Shown: positions 28,980 through 41,194 of the stretch, piece by piece | Layout: every line of letters begins with the position of its first letter | How positions within the stretch are numbered: position 1 is the stretch's first letter | Origin: Paragonimus westermani | Taxonomy: Eukaryota > Platyhelminthes > Trematoda > Plagiorchiida > Troglotrematidae | Reading direction: 5' to 3' | DNA length: 64,000 nt | NCBI GenBank assembly: GCA_008508345.1 | Contig: QNGE01000270.1 | Coordinates: forward strand, 228,779-292,778 | The notes under the pieces: model-generated | What the model saw: the letters and a program-made list of their open reading frames with translations, nothing else | Told to the model about the DNA's origin: nothing | Databases searched by the model: none | Program-made: the position numbers and the translations under genes

Positions 28980-30300
28980 AATCCATGTGGTTATCCTCTT
29001 CTCCAGCTTCAGTCTACTCCCACAAAGTTACTTATTTGGACGTCTCTTGAACAAACAGCTCGTATAAGCACCAAAATGTAAGCAATATTCTAAGCGAAGT
29101 CACACATGCGACTTGTAGAGTGGTAGGTAAAAGTTCCGCTTCGTGAGAGGTGACAATCTTGCTCATCGTAAACAACGCTCCATTCGCCTTGTTTACAGCC
29201 TCTAGACACTGCCTAGCTACCTTGAAATCGCTTGATATAGCACCAAAATCCATGGCTACATTCACCCTTTGGAAGAGCTTTTTCTTTTCCACCCTGCCCT
29301 TGAAGAAGAGTCAGCCAGAAACTGACTGTACTTATCAATGCTCAAAGGGAACCTGTTTCAAGGCGTTTCACACGCAGGCTCCATCTAGACCAACTACCAT
29401 CCTTAAATCATCCGCAAATGTGTAGCAAGGGCGTTTCAGATCCCTAATTGAATCGTTAATGAACATCATGAGTAATGGTCCCAGTACGGATCACTAAGTT
29501 ACTCTGCTCAATACGACACCCCTTGTGAACCCAAAGCCTGCCATATCCACATGGAATGATTGGTCCGTTAAGCAGTCCCATGACCATTTCAGCCGTCTTT
29601 CAGGAAGTTCAAAAGCCATAAGGTTAATAAGGAGATGTCGACAGTTCACTGAGGTAAAGACCTTCTTAAACTCATTTTCTTTAGCGAATTCTCTCATGAG
29701 TTCAGCCAGGAAATAAACCAGGCTCATGGAACAGGACTTGTCCGTCCAGAAATCGTATTGATTCTTCGGGAGAAGATTGATGCTAGTAAGATTCTTCAAT
29801 AACTTGTCCCTTAAAGTCCTCCTCAGTAACTTCAGGATAGTTGGGATAAGGCTGGCCGCCTGGCAATTATTCACCCCGTTTCTTATCCCTCATAGGAATG
29901 GGGGACAACAACCTTGTTCCAATCATCCGGGAAAGTGGCCGCTCCTAGGGTGTAATTGAAAAGCCTGGCTAAAGGAACATTCAAGATACTGTTCGGAGGT
30001 CTGAAAATCCTTGAGTGAAAGCCGTCAGGGCCCACGGCTTTATTTATACCCGGCTTGGACAGTCTGTCTTGTCTCCCCAGTGTCAATTACATGCTCTTCA
30101 TTGCAGTCCTCCTTCCATATTGCCAACAGATCTCTATACCAAATCCGTCAGTGTCCTGCACACGCATCGCAACAAGAAACCAATGGGAAATCGCTAGCTT
30201 CTTGGATCTTCGTGAAGGCCACATCACTGGGTTCTAACACCACCTGTGCTGGTAGTACATGTTAGCTATAGACGGTTCGCCGACGTAGTCGATACGGAGG
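28980..30300 (-). mobile_element. CR1-like LINE reverse transcriptase remnant
   Basis: In minus-strand order: NKAVGPDGFHSRIFRP (30.0 kb), AASLIPTILKLLRRTLRDKL (29.85 kb), SVLGPLLMMFINDS then CYTFADDLRMV (29.4-29.5 kb), and the C-terminal block DFGAISSDFKVARQCLEAVN and LPTTLQVACVTSLRI (29.05-29.25 kb). The FADD catalytic motif is intact, but the frame shifts at least twice and contains stops. Family order and motifs match CR1/jockey-type RT. No endonuclease is visible upstream. Confidence 0.78.
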
Positions 30301-30778
30301 GCAGAGTCGTCCGTGTCACTGATTGGAAATTGAAAAAAGGTGATACCCACATATTCTCACTTAAGAGAGTGAAACCCCATGTCGCCACGAAAAATGTTGC
30401 GCAGCACAGTAGGATCGTTGCGGAGTCGCCAACAACTCTGCAGATACACGTTCAGATGGTCTAGCCGTCGGTTATAGAAAAGGTTCCTCACTTCAACAAC
30501 CATGTGTGTGGCTGCCCTCATTCTGCTTTCAAGTTGAGATACTTCGCTTTGTGTGCTACGTAATTGCACTTCAATCTCGAGCGAACACAAAAGAGACTAA
30601 CGAAAGGCCTCTCTCAACACTTTAGGAAGGGATGGACGGATGGTCCAAGCATTCTGCTAGTTTTGACGCAGGACTGAATTGTGTGAACTTGCGATCTGAT
30701 GACATCAAACACAAATACCCCGAAGCCTCGTTAGCTGCAACGTTGAGTTGACAGGTACTGGTGGACAAGATGTGCTCT

Positions 30779-31089
30779 TGTAGAGACACTCTTGGTTTGC
30801 CACCCATTCCAACTATTTTGCCATCTATTTTGAGTGTTGACACTATTGACATTGTTTTGTTGCATGTCTGTATTTTCTCGTTTGTTCGACCGTCTAAGGT
30901 CACAATTACAATTGCAATTTCCGGTCGCTAGCCACTGGTCTGTTGCGCTTTGCTTCTGTTGTGTTTTGCTTACAGCTTGCTTTCCCGGTCTCCTTAAAAT
31001 AAACGTCGTCGTCCCATAATCAGTTTTTCTGGTTTAATTGTTGTGGAGAATAGGCACGATTCTAGACAGAAACGTTCCAGTCCTCTACA
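30779..31089 (+). repeat. Gypsy LTR copy L1 (about 311 bp)
   Basis: Starts TGTAGAGACACTCTTGG and ends ...CCTCTACA. It matches 41195-41503 along its length, including ttgcatgtctg, ccggtcgctagcc and gagaataggca...aacgttcca. No primer site or Gag follows, so it may be a solo LTR. Confidence 0.65.
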
Positions 31090-31740
31090 CCCTGATATCT
31101 TATAGGCCACTAACGCGTCCAGGCTCTTTTCTTCCGCCTTCGAGCTTTATCAACCCCATCGCACCACCAGAAAAGCCATTTGTACCACGTTCGTCTCAGA
31201 GATGCATGACATTCAGCTAGATTATGTTAGGAGGCAAAATCACCAAAACAATCTAGTCAGGACATCGGTAACGGCTGATGAAATCAGTCATCATTTCAAA
31301 CCATCCAGGGCCACGGTGACGGCTGGCGAAATCAGACAGCTACAAAGCACTGGGGGGCACGTCGGACTGACAAGCAGTGTACGTGCAAGTGAGTGGGGGT
31401 GTCATGCCACCCCGAGAAACTAACGCCCATGGATTTGGCCTTACTTGGCCACTTGGAAGCGACGTGGCCTAGACAAGTAGTGAATCATCACTATCTCATG
31501 AGATATATTTACAGGCATTTCATTCATTTGGTCGAACTGGTTTTCGGCAATACAGCGTGTTTACCGCAACCGTGTCTTTCTTGTCTCCGCGCAAGTAGAC
31601 TAGGGGAAGCCGCATAGTGGGAACCCAGGTCTAGAAGTCAGGCAGTATTAGAACGTTTGGCAAGGGAAAGGCGCGTTACAGCAGATTACAAAGACACTCA
31701 GAAGAATTTGTCAAATGTTTCGACGATCTTTTTGCTGATT
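31090..31740. other. Unassigned stretch with a short imperfect duplication
   Basis: Two related segments about 48 bp apart near 31.27-31.35 kb (cggtaacggctgatgaaatcag and cggtgacggctggcgaaatcag, nearly 80% identical). No Gag or other domain. Confidence 0.35.
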
Positions 31741-31998
31741 TCGCCTATATGAAACGATGGCACTGCTCGATTGCATATTAGTGTCTTCCCATTTGTTCGA
31801 CCACATGAAGTCCTACGAAATCCAAGTTGCTAGTTTGTCGTACGCGATTTTCCGTTAGCTCGTTTGCGTTCGGCATACATTCGATTTATCAGTCCACTTG
31901 CAGTTAACCCAGTTAACTGCGCTCACTATTCGGCCTAGTAGTGTAATTATTATGAAGGATAAGCACGGTTCTAGCAACGGAAACGTCAACCTCCTATA
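31741..31998 (+). repeat. Diverged Gypsy LTR copy L2
   Basis: Its 3' part (ggataagcacggttctag, then cggaaacgtcaacctcctata) aligns with the 3' end of L1 and of the 41.5-kb LTR; ttcgacc and a poly-pyrimidine part also align. The left boundary is uncertain. Confidence 0.45.
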
Positions 31999-32425
31999 AG
32001 GTAAACCAGTATTCTCGACTTTGATTTGTGACACTGAAAACAAGGTTATCGTGAAACACTAGCCATTGTAACAGCCGCGAACAACGTCTCGGCAACTCCA
32101 ATTTCATGCACCTGAACAGCCTCAAGAACTTAGTATGAGCGAAATGAACACTTATATAGTACAGGAATGATCCCGTGTATATACGGTTTGGTATACAAAC
32201 TCTGTTCGACCGCATCCATAGAATAGCAGGCTACAGGAAATGGTTGTTAATTTCCTGGAAGACGTTAGGCTGGCATCGAGCTATGTGCACGCTACAGGAA
32301 ATATCACAAATACCGCGCTCAAACGCGACTGCGCACAGGTAACGTGGTGGTAAACGGAAAATGTATGACAGTTAGGTCAGGTCACAAGAGTTGCGCTGAT
32401 TGCCAAAAAATGTCCAGTTTCATGC

Positions 32426-33079
32426 ATTTACGAGACACCCTTGAGTAACCAAGCTTTCCAGTTACCTCAATAGTTATTTTCATTGTTGGTATTATTGTTA
32501 TTGCTTGGTTGCATGTCTGCACCCCTCGTTTCTTCGACTGTCGCAGTGTCTACAGTTTATAGTTATATATTGCAAATCACTTTTGTATATTTTTGTACAT
32601 ACAGTTTCGTTAACTTCATCTGTACACTTGTTTGAAGACATCATAATCATTTTTGGAAGTTGACTGCCAACAAAAAAAAACGGGAGCTACCACGCAATGT
32701 CTGTCTTCTTCATTTGTGTGGATTTTCGGGCTGGTGAAATAATCGCACAGTGAAATCTAGCTCCGCGTGTTGATCTATCGATGCTGAACGCTCGTCATTC
32801 CACGCTGCGTGTTGAATTATCCATCGGTCGTCGTTCGAACCTACCCTTACTCTCACTTGCAGCTCGGTTGTGTTGTTTGCAAGGTGTAGGCACCTTGATG
32901 CTGAATGTTTGAATAGGGACGTAGTCATTTTCAGTAGTTAGGTCCCATCCCGTCCCCTTCTTTTTCCTTCGCTCTTTCTATATAGGGTTTGCTGTTTCTT
33001 CATGGTTGTGTGGCAGTTAAGCATTAGTGTTAACCACTGATGTATTGCTGTCTATGATGATGATGATGANNNNNNNNNN

Positions 33080-33122
<43 letters not shown>

Positions 33123-33298
33123 CTACCCTCTGGCGCTGTCCCCCTCTCGGATGGTAGCCTCTTCAATTCGACGGATTTTGACTTGTCATTGAGTCGTTCC
33201 ATTTTTTTCGACGTCTTCCTTTTATTTGTACGCATACCTTTTGTACACATCCGTTACCGTTACCATATTTCGGTCATTTGATTGATTAGGCCACTACA
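32426..33298 (+). repeat. Gypsy LTR copy L3 with a long middle segment
   Basis: The left 140 bases (gagacacccttgag, then tattattgttattgcttggttgcatgtctgc) match the LTR family. The right end at 33298 (ccactaca) is followed by a tRNA-Trp-like primer site, so it should be the 5' LTR of the internal region at 33.3-36.0 kb. At about 870 bp it is almost three times the length of L1, with unrelated sequence and a GAT microsatellite in the middle. Confidence 0.4.
33054..33121 (+). repeat. (GAT)n microsatellite interrupted by a 10-N gap
   Basis: Uninterrupted ATG/GAT triplets flank the Ns at 33070-33079. The true length is unknown; the gap probably marks an assembly collapse. Confidence 0.95.
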
Positions 33299-33302
33299 AA
33301 AT

Positions 33303-33315
33303 TGGTGAGCTCGAC
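33303..33315 (+). other. Candidate primer binding site (tRNA-Trp type)
   Basis: TGGTGAGCTCGAC follows the end of L3 and resembles the tRNA-Trp-complementary site TGGTGACCCCGAC known for CsRn1-type elements, with two differences. Confidence 0.5.
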
Positions 33316-33404
33316 TATTATTTCCAAACAAAGCCTTATCCATCTTCTTGGGATTATCACCAATGCTTGAGGACACTGTGGACATTGGCAGTAGGACCCA
33401 ACAG

Positions 33405-36035
33405 TGTCGCTTTAAAATTACGCGACTACAGCGCCCGAAATCACTGACTGTGGTTCCATCAGATTGAGACCGTCTTTACCACCAGGCGGATAACATCAAA
33501 GGAAGTAAGATACTCATACGTTGTGTAGTCCCTTCCTTTTGATGTCGCAGCGGAATTGGAAGATATGTTGGAACCGGTTCTATCCGATTTACCCTATACT
33601 CTTTTAAAGGACGTGGTTATGAAACGGAGACCAGACTGTTACACGGCTTGTTCAACTCAGTCGAGCTAGGTGATCGGTCCCCATCCCAATTGTTACGTTA
33701 TACGAGAGGCCTTTTGGACTCGCGGAAGCTTGACGACGCCATATTAAAGCAGTTACCGGTAGAAAACCTACCATATGCGGTACAGTGCAATTTGGCTACC
33801 ATGGATGAGGACAGCTCAAATGACTGATTGGCGGCCCTTGCGGTCAGGGTATCGGAAACTTTTCCCTCACGACCTGTCGCAACCACGATCGTTCCCACAT
33901 CAGCCCCTTCAATCCCAACTGGCGATAGTCTAAAGCTTTTGACAGACAGGATGTGCCACCGTATGGACAACATGACTGCAAATCAAAGGGCTGAAGAGGC
34001 ACCCACCCAGAAGCCATGCACGAACTAACTCTTGCGGTCCCTCAAGGTGGTGTTGGTACCATCAAAACTTGCGGCACAAAGCGAAGAAGCGCACCCAACC
34101 ATGTACATTCTGAACTCGCCACGCATCGCCGTCAAACCAGCAGGCCGGTCAGTAATGGCGACGACTGTCGATGACCCAGCAAATACTAGTCGCCTATTGT
34201 ATATCAAGGATCGATGGACCGCCTTGCGGTTCCTATTCGATAGCGGAGCCGAGCTGTGTTATTCCACTGCAATCAAATGATCGACTTCAGCTTGGCCAGT
34301 GTACTTTACAGGTCACGAATCGGAGTCGCATCAAAACTTTCGGGTTACGCTCACTGACCGTCGACCTCGGCCTCTAGGGACGTTTTTAAGGGATATTCCT
34401 GATTGTCCATGTTCAGATGCCACTTATCGGTACCGACTTTCTGTCACACTCCAACCTTTCTGTTGACGCCAAGAGGTGTACACTGCTTGACAACATTACC
34501 GCCCGCACAGTAAACTGCGTCCAATCGACGATCACACCAATCGGCATCCAGCCTGCCCGTCCACCAACACCGCCTTTCGCAGCACTGCTGAAGGATTTCC
34601 CTTCGTTAATTCGGCCGTGCTCATATGCCGAGACTGTTAGGTGAAATGTGGAACCTCACATTACAACACGCTGTCCTCCGGTCTTTTCTTGCCCACGCCG
34701 TTTACGTCCTGACAATTTCAAAACAGCCACGGCTAAATTCGAACATATGCTTCAGTTGGGCATAATTCTACCGCTGCACATGGCATCCAAAAAATCGGGC
34801 GATCGGCGACCTTGCGGTGATAACGGTGCTCTCAACAACTACACAATCCCGGACGAGTATTTTATACCTCACATCCACGATTTTTCTTTAGGACTCGCCG
34901 GCGCCACTATTTTCACCAAATTAGACCTAGTACGCGCCTATTACCACAACCCGGTTGTCGCAGAGGACAGTCCGAAGACAGCCATTACAACACCTCTCGG
35001 ACTTCTCGAGTTCACAAGCATGCCCTTTAGGCTTTGTAATGCGGCCCAAACACTACAACGATCCATGGACGAAACATTGCAGGGACTCCCTTTCGCATTG
35101 ACTATGGCTTGGTCGCTAGCTGCTCGAATGTGGAAAACTTACCTCACCTCCGTGCCGTTTTCAATCGTTTCGCGCAATATGATATTAAAATCAACATTGA
35201 TGGGTGTGCCTTCGGAGTTGGTTCACCGGATTTCCTGGGACATCGCATACATCAAACCGGCGCCACACTTATGCCAGATACCGTTGGGTCTATCTCGACT
35301 TTTCCAGTTCCACACTACGATGACCCAACTCCGACAATTCCTCAGCACACTCAACTACTAAGTGCGTTTCATTCTCCACTGCACGAACATTTTAAAACCT
35401 CTGATCGACCCGGTTGACTCAAAACGAAAGTCTATCAGACTTCCACCCGAAGCCAAAGCAGCTTTCTCAGTGGCAAAGAAAGCCTTATGTCATGCCACTA
35501 AACTGTGCTTCATTAGTTGCGATCCAAAACGCTGCTGTTGGTGCAGTTTTAGAGCAATCCACAAATGGTGAATAGTAACCTTTGGGCTTTTTCTCTCAAG
35601 AGGTACAGCCAGAACAGATAGAGTGTAGCACCTTCGGACGTGAGTTGCTGACCTTATTTGACGATCTGTTCCTTTCGACACCTCTTGGAAGGTCGACAGT
35701 TTGTGGTGTAAACCGACCACAAGCCCATGACATTTGCTTATCACGCCAAACCTGACTGGTACTCCCCGCGTAAAATCAGACATTTGGACTACATATCCCA
35801 GTTCATCACGGACATCCGACATCTACGTAGTAACGCCAATATGGCAACTGATGTACTGTCACGTTCTGACAGCTTAGTCCAATCACTATCCCCCTTCGAG
35901 CTGGCTAAAATGGCAACTACCCAGTAGTGCAGTGAGGACGTGAGATCTCCACTTGCAAACCCTTGAAATTGTCCACCATCCCTCTGCCGACACAAGCCAG
36001 TGACATTCTATGCGATATTTCAACGGGTACACCTG
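33405..36035 (+). mobile_element. CsRn1-like Ty3/Gypsy element A: gag-protease-RT-RNase H, no integrase
   Basis: Gag at 33.4-34.0 kb contains LWFHQIETVFTTRRI and SVELGDRSPSQLLRYTRGLL. The protease is FLFDSGAELC (34.23 kb) with PLIGTDFLSHSNLSVD (34.4 kb). RT at 34.56-35.4 kb has FTKLDLVRAYYHNPV and AITTPLGLLEFTSMPF. A frameshift falls at the polymerase site: where YxDD is expected the frame reads LTMAWSLA and the downstream frame starts at VASCSNVENLPHLR. RNase H follows at 35.4-35.9 kb (AVGAVLEQSTNG, DYISQFITDIRHL). Homology ends near 36.03 kb, before any integrase or 3' LTR. Confidence 0.85.
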
Positions 36036-36755
36036 GACCTTAAAGTCCAGAGGCGAGGTGGGACAAAATTTTGTCCAACTTTTTTTCGGCGTACTGTTTT
36101 TACTAAATTCCCACTGTTTATCTCGCACCGGAAAACGCGGGACACAGAGGGTGACTGCATGTTTTGTTTGACCCTGTATGAACAAAAATGTTTGCCTCTG
36201 GTCACAACAGTGTATCGAGTGCCAAAGGAGCAAACTGCACAAGCATAAGGTTATCATTTTGGTATTGGTATGTTCGCCGAGCTTGGCTTGAATACCGCAG
36301 AAATCCTTACTCAGGCAAACACCAAACATGCGAGAGAATTTCTCGGTTGATGAGTACCGGTTGGTACTCATCAACCGGTTCAATAAACAAACACATCGAG
36401 CTGGACAAAACCTACCCTGCTAGCACTAATTAGGGATTAAGTTTAAGGGTGAATTAGGGCTGTTTTGGGGAAAGTTTAGGGATCGATTCTTTGGACGAAC
36501 AGTGTTTTGGTTGCTGAGAATGTATCTATTCGCCTGTGAGCCATTATACTCCGTATTTATAGAATACATGAAGTACCTAACACAAAGGAATTGCAGTAAA
36601 CTCCAAGAAATTTTCGTTATAAGTATAAACTAGTTCTCAGTCCGTCACACTTGTTAGGGTTGTGTTAGAGATTTTGTCCCAAATCCCTAACATGTGTGTA
36701 TATATAATAAATGTACATATATACTCACATTTGTATGCCTACATATGTATGTACA
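36036..36755. other. Unassigned stretch at the break of element A
   Basis: Unrelated to Gypsy. It holds a 16-bp perfect palindrome at 36061-36076, a 15-bp perfect hairpin at 36344-36377 and an AT-rich (TATA/CATA) run near 36.69-36.76 kb. Confidence 0.5.
36344..36377. other. Perfect 15-bp stem, 4-nt loop hairpin, followed by AATAAA
   Basis: cggttgatgagtacc, loop ggtt, then its exact complement. AATAAA lies 4 bases beyond (36382-36387). A 3'-end signal of some transcript is possible; no gene leads into it. Confidence 0.7.
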
Positions 36756-36764
36756 TACCTCAGG

Positions 36765-36852
36765 AGTATCCTGAGGAACGCCACCCGAGGTGGTTGAAAC
36801 GTAGAGTATTACAGCTTGCTCGTAACGTTGTGTTATTCCCAATCTGTTTATC
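36765..36852 (+). repeat. Short hammerhead-like repeat, copy 1
   Basis: About 88 bp, directly repeated at 42222-42311. It has CTGAGGA (36771-36777), a small hairpin (GCCACC/CGA/GGTGGT) and GAAAC (36796-36800), the order of a hammerhead ribozyme core. No clear target-site duplication was found here. It lies immediately before the surviving part of element B. Confidence 0.55.
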
Positions 36853-36884
36853 AGTCACCACTACTGTTCCACGGGTCTTAGACA

Positions 36885-39800
36885 TGGAGCCCACCTTGTG
36901 GTTTATGTATTTGGAGGCGGAATTCAAGAACCATCGCGTCACAGCAGCCTTTAGCCAGGCTTCCTATAGGTGTCGCGAAGCGAGTACGTGACCTCCTCCT
37001 GAATTTATCCACTTAACATAGGTATGAAGCCCTTAGGGAATTCGTTACCAAACGGATCACACTGTCTGAGAGATCACACCTACAGCAACCCTTCAGAGAT
37101 CTGCAGCTGAGAGATAAGCGAAGATCCGACTTGCTGTATCAGATGCAACAGTTTCTAGGCATCTCATCAGTGGATGAGACAATCCCTAAAGAGTTATGGA
37201 TGCAACGTCTTTCGGTTGACACACAGGCTATCTTTAGGGCGGCTGAGTCTCCATCCTTGTTGGAAGCAGCACAACTCGCAGACGAGATATAATACCGTTC
37301 TTGTACCGGTTCCCCACAGCACAGCAGAGGCTGCTAAGAGTCCTGACCTTTCAGCTTCACAGCGACCACTCCGTTCACTGCCGCCACATGATTGGCATAC
37401 GGTTTGAACGGAGATTGCAGCCATTGGGCGAGATTTCACCCGCCTCAGGACACGTTCCTACTCTCGTCAACGTTGGAGTAAATCGCGTAAACGCCCTCAG
37501 GCGTCTGGCGATTTGTGCTGTTGTCACCGCAAGTTCGGCAATCGGGCGAAACATTGCGTCGCCACTTGCAAATGCTTCAACCGGAGGAACGCGCCAGCCA
37601 GCCCGTAGTGGCGACAAAAGTGTTCCCCCCCCAATAGTCGCCATTTAACGTAACGGATTTTGGCTCTAAGATCACGCTCCAGGTCCATACTGGAGCAGAA
37701 GTTAGCAAGGTTTCTCCATGATCCGGCGAGGTGGCTTCTCTTTCTTCGCCCGTGCTTCGTGCTATTAATGGCATGTCTATGCCTACCTATGGTCAACGCC
37801 CATTCAAGCTTGACATCAGTCTCTGGCGAACATTTCGCTGGATTTTGTAACTACAGCCACATCCTTCGCTATTTTATGGATTGATTTTCTTTAGTTTTCC
37901 GGCCTCGAGGTCGACACGCGAGGAAGGAAACCGGGTGGTTTCTGTACGAAAATTAGCACTAACGGCACCATGGACATACACAAAGACCATCAGCCCTCTT
38001 GTCCTTCAACCTAAACCCCCTCAACCCTACGCGTTCTTATTTTCAGATTTATCACAGTTTGTTCGATCCGTGAACCAGCCCCTTCCAGTCACTCCTACCT
38101 GTACGCACCACATTAGGACTAAGGGTCCACTGGCGCCGCGTAGACCAAGACGCCCGGCTTCGGAAGAATTTAAGGTAGCGAAGGCGGAGTTTGAACACAC
38201 GCTCGAACTAGGAATAACCCGCCCTTCTAGAATTCCACGAGCCTCTTCACTTTGCGTGATCCCGAAGAAGTCAAACGACAGGCAGCCCTGTGGCGATTGT
38301 CTTAATCTCAACAAGGTCACAGTTTCCAATAGGTATCCCATCACTCACATGTGGAAGCGACAGCTTGTCTTTCTGTCGAAACTATTCAACAAGATTGACC
38401 TGCTTCATGCCTATCACCAGATCCCAGTAGAGGAGTCGGATATCACTAAAAAGGCTGTTAGCAGGCCTTTTGGCATATTCGAATTTTTTCGGATGCCAGC
38501 TGGCCTTGGCAATGGTGTATAAACCTCCCGGCGCTTCACCCACGAAGCATTCCGAGGCTTGGATTTTGTCTACTCCTACAGAGATAACCGATTGGTGGCT
38601 GGTTCTTCCGAAGAAGCACATATGCAGCACCTTCGTTCTCCGTTTGCCAGATGGGTTCCACACAGAATAACTATCAACTCAGCTAGATTTTAACTTGAGA
38701 AAGGTAGTATAGAATTTTTAGGTCACATTATTTCTGCTCCTGGTATTCAAGGCTTCTCAACGAAGGTAGGTGCCGTCACTGATTCTCCTGAGCTGAAACC
38801 TATCAAGCAGCTACGACATTTCGACGACCTAGTTGATTAATATCGCCAGTTTGTCCCTCATTGTGTGCAACTATTGCAACCCTTCACAGACCCACTTCGA
38901 GGTGACACACGTAAATTCGATTTTACTGACGCAGCGCGCACCGCTTTCCTGAGATAAAAAAGCTATATCCAGTGTGGTTTTTCTAGCCCATCCAGATCCT
39001 CAGACCTCACTTTCTCTCTTCACTGATACCTCGGGCATAGCTGTCGGCGCCAAATTACAGCCATATGTCAAAGTCAGGTGACAATTCCTAGTTTTCTTTT
39101 CAGAACGCTTGATACCTGCTGAATCCCGGTATAGCACGCCTGAAAAGGAACTGCTTGTTACTTACCTAGGTATCCGTCATTTATGCCATGCATTGGAAGG
39201 TTGTCCTTTCACTGCGTTTACTGGTTATAAGCCTTCGGCGCACGCACTTTGGTCTCCAGCAAAAAGTTGCTCCCCCAGGGAGATCAGACACCCGGACTAT
39301 GTTTCACAGTTTACCTGCGAAACACGGCGCGTTTCAGGTGCCCTCATCGCTGTCTCTGACGCTCTTCCACTCGTCTACGCAACCCTAGTCACCCCTAGTT
39401 CTGCTGACCTTGGTAATTTAGCCGCAGCCCAGACGCAAGAGTCTGATTTCCAAATACCATTACAACGGTACTCTTTGAGACCGCGTGCCGTTCCGCTGCC
39501 CAATGTCCACGGAACCATTCTTTGCAATATGACTACAGATATTCCGAGACCGGTAGTACCACTAACTTGCCGTCTTCAGTCAGCTTCCACAGATTCTCGT
39601 ACCCCGGTATCCGCACCACCACTGAGCTCGTAACAGACCGATTCGTCTTATCTAAGTTTAGCTCTGACAGATGCAGATTGGCACTCGTTTGCCTTCAGTG
39701 TCAACGTACCGAGGTGCACAGATATGCACGAAGCCCAATTTCTTCATTTGGTCTCTAAGATATTAGGTTCTCACACTTCCATTTGGATTTATTTGGACCC

Positions 39801-40700
39801 TTGCAGCCTTCACGCAGCTACTTTTTTATTCTGACCCTTGCCGACCGTTTTTCAAGATGGCCGGATGACATCTCCCTTAGAAACTGTTCCTCTGAGGCTG
39901 TAGTAGACGCTTTCTTGGGACGTTGGGTGGTTAGCTATAGTGGACCTACAACTATTACGATGGACTACGGCTAATACTTCGAATGCTTAGCATTCGAAGC
40001 GACGAAGAACTCTCTTGGATGTCGGCGCATTCGTACCACGGCATAGCATTCGTCCTCGGATGGTATAACTGAACGTTTCCATAGGCAGCTTAAAGCTCCG
40101 GTTCGTGCCGTCGCTAATCTGGCATGGACTGAAGTCCCTCCTTTAGTACTTTCAAGTATCCGACACACCGGAGGCTGAGCTTGACTGCACCCCGGCAGAA
40201 ATTGTCCATGGTTGTACGTTACGTCTGCCCGGTGAATTTTTTGCCTCCCCCTCAACCTCCTCCTTTCGTTCAACCTTCGCTCCCACACTATGTCATCATG
40301 TGCGGCCTGTTCGACCCACACTTCCCCGTTAGTAGAGTAGCCAAGTGCAAGTGCGCGAGGATTTGACCACCTGTTCACATGTACCCGTCTGTTGCGACGA
40401 TGTACACAAGCCGATTCAATCAACTCACTCGGACCCTTTCAGACCGCTTCGACGAACGTCAAAGCACTTAATAACTGATCGTAATGGTCGTCACGGTATT
40501 GTTTCCACCGATCGCCTCAAAGTCGCTTGTGTAGACGACGATGTTACACGAGTTCCTCTGCAGCCATCCGTGGCAGCTGCCGACCCTACACCGCCCCCTT
40601 CGCTGGACACCTCCACACTACCCGTCCCGCACCATATACGATCAGGACGTCGCGTCCACCCACCAGCACGTTTCGCACACGTTGTTTACTATACGTAATT
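36885..40700 (+). mobile_element. CsRn1-like Ty3/Gypsy element B internal region
   Basis: Gag from 36.89 kb (LWFMYLEAEFKNHRV, then ELWMQRLSVDTQAI) with a zinc knuckle near 37.52-37.58 kb spaced CX2HX9CX3C, the CHCC form typical of CsRn1. The protease site reads VHTGAEVS (37.69 kb), catalytic Asp replaced by His. RT at 38.06-38.72 kb has FNKIDLLHAYHQIPV; the YxDD site reads YRDN. RNase H at 38.8-39.4 kb; integrase at 39.7-40.2 kb with HLDLFGP, ITMDYG and ITERFHRQLKA, and a C-terminal RSGRRVHPPARF (40.65 kb). Many stops and frameshifts. The 5' LTR and the start of Gag are missing. Confidence 0.85.
39977..39999. other. 10-bp perfect hairpin inside the integrase remnant
   Basis: cttcgaatgc, loop tta, gcattcgaag. 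It falls just after the second catalytic Asp region, where the frame is broken; it may be a small inverted duplication. Confidence 0.6.
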
Positions 40701-41182
40701 TCCCCCCCAGTGAACCTCTCATTTTGGCAACCAAAAAACGCAGAGCGAAAAACCACACAAACATTTTCCGCGGTGATATATCCTGTTCCACTGCTACTGC
40801 AAGGTTACATGATAAACCTTACAATTTTTGTTTGCCAGGTGCTTGTTTTCTTTCTACATTACAAGTCGCGCGTAGTTTACAATGGGAGGAGGGCGCACTC
40901 CTATCTGTCGTCACAGCGGTGGGTAAAACTTACCCTTCATCTTTTTAACCTCGAGTTTTGGTGTGTTGGGTAGCCCGCTCCGACAGCACCACCCTATGGA
41001 CTCATAGGCGATTCCGGATTTTGTAAGCAGACTGGCACTCTCGTCATCGTTACCAACATTCTTCGGCGCGGCCCACGTAGTTGCTGTTGAAGAGGCCTGC
41101 TTCCCACTCACCTAACTGTAACTTCTGTCTCCAGCTTGATTTCCCTTTGCCTCCGTCAAAAACTTTCAAGCTTGAAGCCTTC

Positions 41183-41194
41183 TAGGGGGAGGAC
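41183..41194 (+). other. Candidate polypurine tract
   Basis: tagggggaggac directly precedes the LTR at 41195, as expected for a plus-strand DNA primer in an LTR element. Confidence 0.6.

Noticed and set aside
37194..37796. Overlapping minus ORFs of 60-90 codons opposite Gypsy element B
   Set aside because: Shadows of the gag and protease remnants on the plus strand.
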